Source: Bacteroidales bacterium (GTDB taxonomy: Bacteria > Bacteroidota > Bacteroidia > Bacteroidales > B18-G4). From it: a stretch of DNA of 11,467 bases. Under the pieces are notes generated by a model. The model worked only from the letters and a program-made list of their open reading frames with translations, did not search any database and had not been told where the DNA came from. The DNA lies in the NCBI GenBank assembly GCA_023145125.1, contig JAGLEK010000613.1:1-11467 (forward strand). Direction: 5' to 3'. Every line of letters begins with the position of its first letter. Positions within the stretch are counted from its first letter, which is position 1. The translations under genes were made by a program, and so were the position numbers. Shown in pieces: positions 6,078-11,467 of this stretch.

Positions 6078-6623
6078 CTATTCGCCGTCAGTATCAGTCT
6101 CTATTACCTCATACTCGATCATTGCAACAGAATACTGTGGCTTGTGATAGATATTCACATGATCAGCATCTTCTTCATGCTCACCTTCTTCATGTTCACC
6201 CTCTTCATGTTCACCGTCTCCGGCTAACATTCCGTCTCCGGCAAGCTTTCCTTCGCCTTCTCCTTCTGACACAATGGCTTCAATAATTCCGATAACTTTA
6301 ACGTAGCTTCCTTCGAGTTCAGGTCCGAAAGCGGCAGTTTCATCTCCCGTGGTGATCTTGATCCTTACATCCGGATCATCTGCAGAAATGAACATTTTTT
6401 TTCCACCGTGTTTGCAAACGTGGATAACAGAGCCTTCGAGAATTACTTCTTTGCCAAGCAGGCTTTCGGCTTTGTCTTTAAAATCAGCAAGAGCCACAAC
6501 TGTGGGCTGTTCAACAACAATTTCTTCTTCTTGTGTTGTTTGTTCCTGATTTGTGGTGTTCTGGCTACCACATGCAATAGCAATGGCAGCAACTAATAAG
6601 ATCATTAATAAGTTTCTGTACAT
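6078..6623 (-). CDS. OB-fold lipoprotein with His/Glu-rich tail
   Basis: A 181-aa secreted lipoprotein. The signal peptide ends in the lipobox AIAC with lipidated Cys18; the next residues, Gly-Ser, give no inner-membrane retention signal. A Gln/Glu/Thr linker (20-40) leads into an OB-fold-like domain (about 43-120). That domain contains a conspicuous H68-x-C70-x-H72-GGKKM segment and alternating strands (EVILEGSV, VRIKITTGD, SYVKVIGIIEAI). The family is the loosely annotated OB-fold/tRNA_anti-like group. In a lipoprotein, nucleic-acid binding is unlikely, and the His-Cys-His cluster suggests a metal or heme. The tail (121-160) is low complexity: two G-x-LAGD units, then three EHEEG-type units (H139, H144, H149). 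A strong Shine-Dalgarno sequence and a -7-like element precede the gene. It lies downstream of the MORN-repeat gene (41-nt gap) and upstream of the PepSY-type gene. Substrate unknown. Confidence 0.85.
   Translation of the reverse strand: MYRNLLMILLVAAIAIACGSQNTTNQEQTTQEEEIVVEQPTVVALADFKDKAESLLGKEVILEGSVIHVCKHGGKKMFISADDPDVRIKITTGDETAAFGPELEGSYVKVIGIIEAIVSEGEGEGKLAGDGMLAGDGEHEEGEHEEGEHEEDADHVNIYHKPQYSVAMIEYEVIETDTDGE
6171..6251. repeat. In-frame tandem repeats in lipoprotein tail (3 x 15 bp, 2 x 18 bp)
   Basis: Three 15-bp units lie at 6171-6185, 6186-6200 and 6201-6215. They differ at one or two bases and each encodes an EHEE-containing pentapeptide. Two 18-bp units follow at 6216-6233 and 6234-6251, encoding G-K/M-LAGD. 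Unit lengths are multiples of three, so copy-number change would alter tail length without breaking the frame. Confidence 0.85.
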
Positions 6624-6627
6624 TTTT

Positions 6628-6633
6628 CCTCCT
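6628..6633 (-). promoter_or_regulatory. Strong Shine-Dalgarno AGGAGG for the lipoprotein
   Basis: On the minus strand AGGAGG stands 4 nt before the ATG at 6621-6623. A perfect Shine-Dalgarno sequence is uncommon in Bacteroidota and in this window, and it fixes the lipoprotein start. It suggests independent, efficient translation rather than coupling to the preceding MORN-repeat gene. Confidence 0.75.
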
Positions 6634-6652
6634 AAATTAAGTTTTGTGGGGT

Positions 6653-6660
6653 CAAAAATA
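6653..6660 (-). promoter_or_regulatory. -7-like element TATTTTTG upstream of the lipoprotein
   Basis: TATTTTTG on the minus strand matches TANNTTTG exactly. It lies in the 41-nt gap between the MORN-repeat stop and the lipoprotein start, 29 nt before the ATG. No convincing TTG/TTTG occurs at the proper upstream distance, so this is half a promoter. It could give the lipoprotein / PepSY-type genes their own transcript. Confidence 0.35.
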
Positions 6661-6664
6661 CAAA

Positions 6665-8197
6665 TTATTCATCATTTTCTATGATATTTTCTGGGTTGAC
6701 CCTCACACCATCATATTTTTTTTCAATACCATTTTCAAAAGTGATAACCAGGAAGGTCGATCCATCATGATTATATGTGGTCCAGTCACCGTGTTTTCTA
6801 CCCATGATATAGCTTCCCTTATCTCTCAGCTTTCCATTGTCCCAATACCATACATGCTCTCCATGCGGATTATCTTCTATAAATTTACCTTTGAATTTAA
6901 GGTCTCCGTTGGCATAATATGATTTCCACTCACCTTCGCGCATCCCTTCAATATATTCGCCTTCCTCGCGATGATCGCCAAGTTCATAAAACCATTCTCC
7001 GTCCTCTGTTCCTCTCCAGAAAGTCCCGGTTGTTAATATATTGCCCAGCTCATTGTATTCTGTCATTACCCCTTCAGCCATACCTTGTTTAAAACTTTCC
7101 TCTCTATGTAAGATCCCCGATGCATAATACCAGTTCCATACGCCTTCATTACGACCCAGGCTGTCATAAATCCCGGTTTGCTCTATTTCACCATTTCGAT
7201 GATAATAAGTCCAGGGGCCCACCCTTACATCTTTATCATAGTGTCCTTTTCCTTTTAATACGCCATTATCAAAATATTCTTTCCATGGTCCTGTCTTTTC
7301 ACCCTGCTCTGTAATAATACCTTCGCCAATGATAATTCCATATTTAAAAATGTATGACTTTTCAATTTCACCATCTTCCGAATATTCTCTCCATACCCCT
7401 TCAGGTTTATCGTCTTTGTATGTTGCTTTTACCTTAACCTTGCCATCGGGGTAATATTCAGTTTTTACATCAAGTTTGGTCAGCTCAGCAACAAATTCCT
7501 GCTTTTCACCATCAACGAATTTGTATGCATGCAGGAGGTTTCCGTCTACATCGTATTCTTTATAATAACCATTTCTCAATCCATGCTTGTATATGCACTC
7601 TAGCTGCAGGTTGCCATTTTCATAATAATATTTCCAGTTTCCATGCTTTTTTCCTTCATTATCGAGTCGATTGATCCTTTCCCTGTTCGAAATAAAACCC
7701 TTTTTATATGTGATCAGCTGGGTGATCCTTCCATCTTCTGCATACTCTTTTGCAATGCCTTCTTCAAGTCCATTAACATATATTACCGTCTTTTTTAACT
7801 CTCCTTCCGGGTAATAATAACTTGTTATCCCCTGCTTAAGATCATTAATGAAGTTTTCCTCTATTCTTTCGTTTTCCCTGTATGTGGTCCTGATCCCGTT
7901 TTTCTTACCTTCCTCATAAGTGATATCCATTTTTAACAACCCGCTATCATCATAGAATTTCCAGGTACTGTCGAGCAAATGATTTTTTCTGTTTCCTTCC
8001 GATATTAAAATACCTTCTTCACTGTATGTTTTCCAGTAACCTTCAGGCTTTCCGTTTTTTATAATTCCTTCACTGCTTTTTTCACCATTGGTATGATAAA
8101 ATACAGTAAACCCATCAGGCAATGTTTCTTCCTGACTGTAAGAAGTGCTGAATATCAATACACTGAGAAAGAAGATAATATATCTGATGACTTTCAT
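6665..8197 (-). CDS. Secreted MORN/YwqK-repeat protein, 510 aa
   Basis: An exported protein with a signal peptide (1-21, cleavage likely after FSTSYS before Gln22). Nearly all the rest is made of about 20 MORN-type repeats of roughly 20-25 residues. Typical units are G-x-W-K-x-Y-x-x-x-G-x-L followed by a turn; clear ones include GNWKYYYENGNLQLECIY, GPWKEYFDNGVLKGKGHY and GEWKSYYANGDLKFKGKF. These fold as a long beta-hairpin solenoid that may act as a surface or periplasmic scaffold. Automated annotation often calls such proteins a YwqK-family antitoxin; nothing here supports a toxin-antitoxin role. There is no lipobox and no C-terminal sorting domain, and the last ~20 residues are acidic. The start codon abuts the nadA stop with no gap (TAA-ATG), so it is very probably translationally coupled to nadA. 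The functional link to NAD synthesis is unknown. Confidence 0.9.
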   Translation of the reverse strand: MKVIRYIIFFLSVLIFSTSYSQEETLPDGFTVFYHTNGEKSSEGIIKNGKPEGYWKTYSEEGILISEGNRKNHLLDSTWKFYDDSGLLKMDITYEEGKKNGIRTTYRENERIEENFINDLKQGITSYYYPEGELKKTVIYVNGLEEGIAKEYAEDGRITQLITYKKGFISNRERINRLDNEGKKHGNWKYYYENGNLQLECIYKHGLRNGYYKEYDVDGNLLHAYKFVDGEKQEFVAELTKLDVKTEYYPDGKVKVKATYKDDKPEGVWREYSEDGEIEKSYIFKYGIIIGEGIITEQGEKTGPWKEYFDNGVLKGKGHYDKDVRVGPWTYYHRNGEIEQTGIYDSLGRNEGVWNWYYASGILHREESFKQGMAEGVMTEYNELGNILTTGTFWRGTEDGEWFYELGDHREEGEYIEGMREGEWKSYYANGDLKFKGKFIEDNPHGEHVWYWDNGKLRDKGSYIMGRKHGDWTTYNHDGSTFLVITFENGIEKKYDGVRVNPENIIENDE

Positions 8198-9136
8198 TTA
8201 TTTGATAAGGTTAAGTTTTCTGGAAATATCAAGCATTTTATTTATAGGCTTTTTTGCCATTTCAATGATATTATTATCAAGAATGATCTCAGGTTTTTCA
8301 TCCAGCATACAACTATAAAGTTTTTCCATTGTATTCAACTTCATATAAGGACAATCGTTGCATGAGCATGTTTCATCTGTAGGTACAATAATGAACTCCT
8401 TTTCTGGTGAGTTTTTTCTCATTTGATGTAAAATCCCTGTTTCTGTTGCCACGATGTATTTTTTTGCATCGTCATAAGCAGTAAAATTAAGCATAGCTGT
8501 TGTTGATCCAACATAATCAGCCAGTTCAAGCACCTGGGCCTTACATTCAGGATGAGCAACCAGTTTTGCGTCGGGATGTTCTATTTTAAGATTGATAATT
8601 GCTTCCGTATTCAGTATATCATGTACCTCACAGGTACCATCCCATAAAACCATATTCCTTCCGCTGATACTATTAATATATCCTCCGAGATTTTTGTCGG
8701 GTGCAAAAATTATATTTTGTTCTTTCGGGAAAGATTCAACAATCTGTTTTGCATTACCTGAAGTGCATATCACATCAGACATGGTCTTGATCGCTGCACT
8801 GCAATTAATATATGAAATAACAATATGGTCTTTGTGTTTTTCTTTAAATGCTGAAAATTCATCCGGCGGACAGGAGTCGGCCAATGAACAACCTGCTTCA
8901 AGATCCGGTAATAATACTTTGGTTGACGGACTTAATATCTTCGCTGTTTCAGCCATAAAATGAACCCCTGCAAAAACAATTATATCAGCTTCCGATTCTG
9001 CTGCCTTTTGAGACAGTCCCAGGCTGTCGCCAACATAATCTGCAATATCCTGTATTTCTGCTATCTGATAATAATGCGCAAGGATGACAGCATTTTTATC
9101 TTTTTTAAGCTTAAGTATTTCTTCCCTGTAATTCAT
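8198..9136 (-). CDS. nadA: Quinolinate synthase A
   Basis: A 312-aa [4Fe-4S] enzyme that condenses iminoaspartate with dihydroxyacetone phosphate to quinolinate, the step before NadC in de novo NAD synthesis in the cytoplasm. The expected motifs are all present: AHYYQ (20-24) near the substrate pocket, GDSLGLS (36-42), FAGVHFMAETAK (55-66) and AHPEC (194-198). The three cluster ligands are likely C83 (LEAGCSLA), C169 (WDGTCEVH) and C263 (NDCPYMK). C258 and C260 lie beside the last one, giving C-x-C-x2-C instead of the E. coli CxxCxxC. The length matches the compact type of NadA rather than the longer E. coli form. No nadB or nadC is visible. It is first in a run of five minus-strand genes, beyond a 475-nt AT-rich intergenic region. 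A weak AGAGA precedes the ATG. Confidence 0.97.
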   Translation of the reverse strand: MNYREEILKLKKDKNAVILAHYYQIAEIQDIADYVGDSLGLSQKAAESEADIIVFAGVHFMAETAKILSPSTKVLLPDLEAGCSLADSCPPDEFSAFKEKHKDHIVISYINCSAAIKTMSDVICTSGNAKQIVESFPKEQNIIFAPDKNLGGYINSISGRNMVLWDGTCEVHDILNTEAIINLKIEHPDAKLVAHPECKAQVLELADYVGSTTAMLNFTAYDDAKKYIVATETGILHQMRKNSPEKEFIIVPTDETCSCNDCPYMKLNTMEKLYSCMLDEKPEIILDNNIIEMAKKPINKMLDISRKLNLIK

Positions 9137-9448
9137 ATCTCTTTAGCTTATCAACAATTATATATTATTATAAAATTTATATAAAACTCTTATAATGTAT
9201 ATATCCTGTTAGTTGGCTGTAAAACTTCTTCTTCAATTATTTGACATTTGAAGTTATACAGTTTTATCAACAAATTATTAATAAATTATCTTCATTAACA
9301 CCTTTTAAAATAATACTTTATGAGTTTATTGACAAATATTATTTTTTATATGATGTGAATATGTTTATACAAAAATCACCTTGTTTTGCTGTTAATATAA
9401 TATTCATAATTAGCAGTATTTTATGCAAAATTATTATTTCTTCATGAA

Positions 9449-9480
9449 TAATGTGAAAAAACAGAATTCTATTCACATTA
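9449..9480. other. Inverted repeat TAATGTGAA / TTCACATTA
   Basis: Perfect 9-bp arms at 9449-9457 and 9472-9480 are separated by 14 nt. The arms contain TGTGA and TCACA, as in CRP/FNR-family operators, but the spacing is much wider than the 6 nt of a CRP site. The dyad is more likely a site for another dimeric regulator, or an RNA hairpin. It lies about 110 nt upstream of the rpiB promoter. Confidence 0.45.
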
Positions 9481-9565
9481 AATAACAATTTACATACGAT
9501 GTTAACAGTAAAATGTTAATAATTATAAAGCATATTATTTATTAGCGGTTGTCACTTTTCTGTTG

Positions 9566-9595
9566 TTTGTTCATCCTTAAAAATAGCTAACTTTG
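9566..9595 (+). promoter_or_regulatory. Bacteroidota-type promoter for rpiB-lutB
   Basis: TAACTTTG at 9588-9595 matches the -7 element exactly. TTTG at 9566-9569 lies 18 nt upstream as the -33 element. Initiation near 9601 would leave a leader of only about 10 nt before the rpiB ATG at 9612, similar to the short leader predicted for the ABC ATPase gene. Confidence 0.7.
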
Positions 9596-9611
9596 TTAAA
9601 AATTATTACAC

Positions 9612-10061
9612 ATGTTCGATAAGCAGCAAAAAATTCCCATTTCATGTGACCATGGCGGTTTCGATATGAAGGAATTTTTAAGAATAAAACTGGAAAAGTT
9701 GGGATATGTAATAAATGATATGGGCACTTATTCCGATGATAGTGTTGATTATCCTGATTTCATCCATCCATTGGCAAAAGCTGTAAATGATGGTGAATTT
9801 GAAGCAGGAATTATTTTATGCGGAAGCGGAAACGGAGCTCAAATGACAGCTAATAAATATTCCGGGGTACGCGCCGCCCTATGTTGGACGCCGGAACAGG
9901 CAGAATTGGCACGTAAACATAATAATGCTAATATTATAGCATTACCGGGAAGGTTTATTAGTAATGATATGGCAATAGAAATGGCCCTGAAATTTTTGAA
10001 TACAGAATTTGAAGGTGGAAGACATCAACGAAGGGTAGAAAAAATTTCTAAAACCCTGTAA
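9612..10061 (+). CDS. rpiB: Ribose-5-phosphate isomerase B
   Basis: A 149-aa cytoplasmic RpiB/LacA/LacB-family isomerase that interconverts ribose 5-phosphate and ribulose 5-phosphate in the non-oxidative pentose phosphate pathway. Motifs in order: the phosphate-binding start ISCDHGGFDMKE (D13-H14); SVDYPDF (44-50); the catalytic loop C70-GSGNGAQMTANK; the ring-opening His in RKHNNAN (H103); LPGRF (111-115); and the C-terminal GGRHQRRV, whose arginines bind phosphate. The GSGNGAQM loop replaces the GTGIGMSI of E. coli, a variant I associate with the Bacteroidota form. The length is normal. The start is fixed by the promoter only a few bases upstream. lutB follows after a 10-nt gap, so the two are probably co-transcribed. 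Confidence 0.95.
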   Translation: MFDKQQKIPISCDHGGFDMKEFLRIKLEKLGYVINDMGTYSDDSVDYPDFIHPLAKAVNDGEFEAGIILCGSGNGAQMTANKYSGVRAALCWTPEQAELARKHNNANIIALPGRFISNDMAIEMALKFLNTEFEGGRHQRRVEKISKTL

Positions 10062-10071
10062 GAAGAATATC

Positions 10072-11448
10072 ATGACAGAAACGAGCAGAAAGTTTTTACA
10101 GGATGCAGGCAAAAAAGCTTTTGATGCTGATCATAGAAAAACAATTAAATTCAATATTTCCAGGTATGATGAACAGGTAGAAGATGGCAAAAAGCAGTTT
10201 TGTGATCTGGATCTTGCCAAAACCAGGGCGGCTCATCTGAAATATAAGGTCATTAATGATCTTGAAAATTACCTGGTCGAATTCGAATCAAAATTTACAA
10301 AACGAGGAGGAAAGATTATCTGGGCGCAGGACGCATCAGAAGCCGTAAAGGAAATATTACGGATCGTTGAACAAAACAAGGCAGGAAAGGTTGTCAAATC
10401 CAAATCAATGACAACCGAAGAAATATACATCAATGATGCCCTGGAAGCCAATGAAGTTAATACAATAGAAACAGACCTGGGTGAATATATTGTTCAGCTG
10501 GCGGGAGAAAAACCCTATCATATTGTAACGCCGGCAATGCATAAGACAAAAGAAGAAATTGCCGAGCTTTTTTATAATTTATTTGACCTCGATAAAAACA
10601 GTTCTCCGGAAGAAATCACGTCATATGTAAGAGGGAAGCTCAGAAATGAGTTTATCACCGCCGACATAGGAATTACGGGGAGTAATTTTTTAATTGCGGA
10701 CTCCGGATCTGTTGCCCTGACAGAAAATGAGGGAAACGGGCTTTTGTCCATATCCTTTCCAAAAATTCATATTGTGGTAGCAGGGATAGAGAAGATTATT
10801 CCCTCCATTACCGACCTTGAGCTTTTCTGGCCACTGCTGGCATCTTATGGTACCGGCCAGCATGTAACAGTATATAATTCAATTATAAGCGGCCCTAAGA
10901 AAGAAAAAGAAACTGACGGGCCCGAAAAAATGTACGTGATACTGTTGAATAACAAGCGTACCGAATTGTTAATAAAAGAAAAGCAAAGAATAGCATTGTC
11001 ATGCATCAGGTGTGGTGCCTGTCTTAATGTCTGTCCTGTTTACCGGAACATTGGCGGCCATACATATAATACCACCTATACCGGGCCGATAGGATCAGTG
11101 ATCAGCCCTTATTTAGAAGGTATGAGTAATTATAAACACCTGAGTTTTGCATCAAGCTTATGCGGTGCATGTACAGAGGTTTGCCCGGTGAAGATACCAT
11201 TACATATGTTGCTCCTGCAAAACAGGCATGATTCCGTTAAGGAAGGTTTTACGACAGGGAAAGAAAAATGGACCATGAGGGGAATGAAAATAGCGATGTC
11301 GAAAAGGAAATACATGGATATGGGAGGCTTTGGAGTAAGAAACTATACAATGAAAAAATTTCTTGGCGGAAGCTGGGGGCCCAGGCGTGACTTGCCACCA
11401 CTGGCAAGAAAGTCTTTTAATACTCTTTGGAAGGAGAAAGATGGGTAG
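10072..11448 (+). CDS. lutB: LutB-type iron-sulfur protein of L-lactate oxidation
   Basis: A 458-aa LutB/LldF-family protein, the iron-sulfur LUD-domain subunit of the LutABC L-lactate dehydrogenase that passes electrons from lactate oxidation. An N-terminal helical segment (1-70) precedes the LUD domain (about 70-300; ADIGITGSNFLIADSGSV at 197-214). Two 4Fe-4S ferredoxin motifs follow, C311-x2-C314-x2-C317-x3-C321-P and C364-x2-C367-x3-C371-P. Each has a CP ending; in the second motif the fourth ligand must come from elsewhere, as is usual in the family. The conserved C-terminal LutB tail GSWGPRRDLPPLA (about 431-443) is present. It lies 10 nt behind rpiB with a weak AGAAGAA ribosome-binding site. 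A further reading frame overlaps its last 8 nt. lutA is not between rpiB and lutB. Confidence 0.94.
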   Translation: MTETSRKFLQDAGKKAFDADHRKTIKFNISRYDEQVEDGKKQFCDLDLAKTRAAHLKYKVINDLENYLVEFESKFTKRGGKIIWAQDASEAVKEILRIVEQNKAGKVVKSKSMTTEEIYINDALEANEVNTIETDLGEYIVQLAGEKPYHIVTPAMHKTKEEIAELFYNLFDLDKNSSPEEITSYVRGKLRNEFITADIGITGSNFLIADSGSVALTENEGNGLLSISFPKIHIVVAGIEKIIPSITDLELFWPLLASYGTGQHVTVYNSIISGPKKEKETDGPEKMYVILLNNKRTELLIKEKQRIALSCIRCGACLNVCPVYRNIGGHTYNTTYTGPIGSVISPYLEGMSNYKHLSFASSLCGACTEVCPVKIPLHMLLLQNRHDSVKEGFTTGKEKWTMRGMKIAMSKRKYMDMGGFGVRNYTMKKFLGGSWGPRRDLPPLARKSFNTLWKEKDG

Positions 11449-11467
11449 GATATCAGAACTCAGAACT
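11441..11467 (+). CDS. Start of a further gene overlapping lutB, probably lutC (partial)
   Basis: An ATG at 11441-11443 overlaps the lutB stop by 8 nt (ATGGGTAG) and has a Shine-Dalgarno-like AAGGAG 4 nt upstream (11431-11436). It opens a frame reading MGRISELRT up to the window end. Such overlap is typical of lut operons, where lutC (the LUD-domain partner) usually follows lutB. Nine residues are too few to identify the family, so the lutC identity rests on context only. Confidence 0.5.

Larger units (their letters stand above)
9137..9611. other. Very AT-rich divergent intergenic region, no convincing gene
   Basis: These 475 nt separate divergent nadA and rpiB and are far richer in A/T than the flanking genes. 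Visible elements are the rpiB promoter at its right end and an inverted repeat at 9449-9480. There are also two direct ATGTTAA copies 14 nt apart (9499-9505, 9513-9519). Several 9-mers are one mismatch from a DnaA box: TTATCAACA at 9148-9156 and 9264-9272, TTATACAAA at 9365-9373, TGTGAATAT at 9354-9362 and TGTGAAAAA at 9452-9460. A TAATTTTG at 9426-9433 on the minus strand matches the -7 element for nadA but has no -33 partner and would imply a leader near 290 nt. Confidence 0.7.

Noticed and set aside
6665..8197. YwqK-family antitoxin of a toxin-antitoxin system
   Set aside because: The label comes from MORN-repeat similarity; this protein has a signal peptide, is 510 aa long and has no toxin neighbour.
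9241..9447. 68-aa plus-strand frame in the AT-rich intergenic region
   Set aside because: It needs a TTG start, has no ribosome-binding site, and its Ile/Phe/Tyr-rich content is what random AT-rich sequence gives.
9449..9480. CRP-type binding site
   Set aside because: The half-sites are 16 nt apart rather than the 6 nt of a CRP operator, so it is kept only as an unassigned inverted repeat.
11453..11467. TCAGAAC direct repeat at the window end
   Set aside because: Only two 7-bp copies are visible and they fall inside the coding frame overlapping lutB; the window ends before it can be judged a repeat array.

Overview
The window looks like chromosomal DNA from a member of the Bacteroidota, probably a free-living or sediment-type Bacteroidales/Marinilabiliales relative; the genus cannot be read from the sequence. 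Three things point there. Several intergenic regions carry the Bacteroidota -7 promoter element TANNTTTG. Most genes lack a strong Shine-Dalgarno sequence. The gene families fit: standalone four-helix-bundle (S23-like) protein, MORN/YwqK-repeat secreted protein, short PepSY-TM protein, Bacteroidota-style RpiB and LutB. No rRNA, tRNA, CRISPR array, integrase or transposase is visible.

Layout. (1) 1-1153, minus strand: comF, then a four-helix-bundle protein gene. The latter has 9-bp-period tandem repeats on both sides, and the two flanks are partly inverted complements of each other. (2) 1187-5140, plus strand: a promoter, then a tandem pair made of a fused two-domain oligopeptide-type ABC ATPase and ribonuclease R, 9 nt apart. 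(3) 5141-5234: a convergent intergenic space with a 7-bp-period repeat and a strong symmetrical hairpin. (4) 5235-9136, minus strand, read right to left: nadA (quinolinate synthase), a 510-aa secreted MORN-repeat protein directly abutting it, an OB-fold outer-membrane-type lipoprotein with a His/Glu-rich tail, a PepSY-type three-helix membrane protein, and a 58-aa two-helix membrane protein separated from it by 1 nt. (5) 9137-9611: a very AT-rich divergent intergenic region. (6) 9588-11467, plus strand: a promoter, rpiB, lutB, and the first codons of a further gene overlapping lutB (probably lutC, running off the window).

How the genes work together. Most are housekeeping: NAD synthesis (nadA), pentose phosphate metabolism (rpiB), lactate oxidation (lutB), RNA decay (rnr), peptide-type uptake energised by the ABC ATPase, and a competence-type phosphoribosyltransferase-fold protein (comF). 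The least described parts are the lipoprotein / PepSY-TM / mini-membrane-protein cluster (5235-6623), which looks like a small envelope module possibly handling a metal or heme, and the four-helix-bundle gene framed by inverted 9-bp arrays (1-461), which looks like a compact repeat-bounded insertion. Both interpretations are inference. I did not find a clear, self-evident new multi-gene system.
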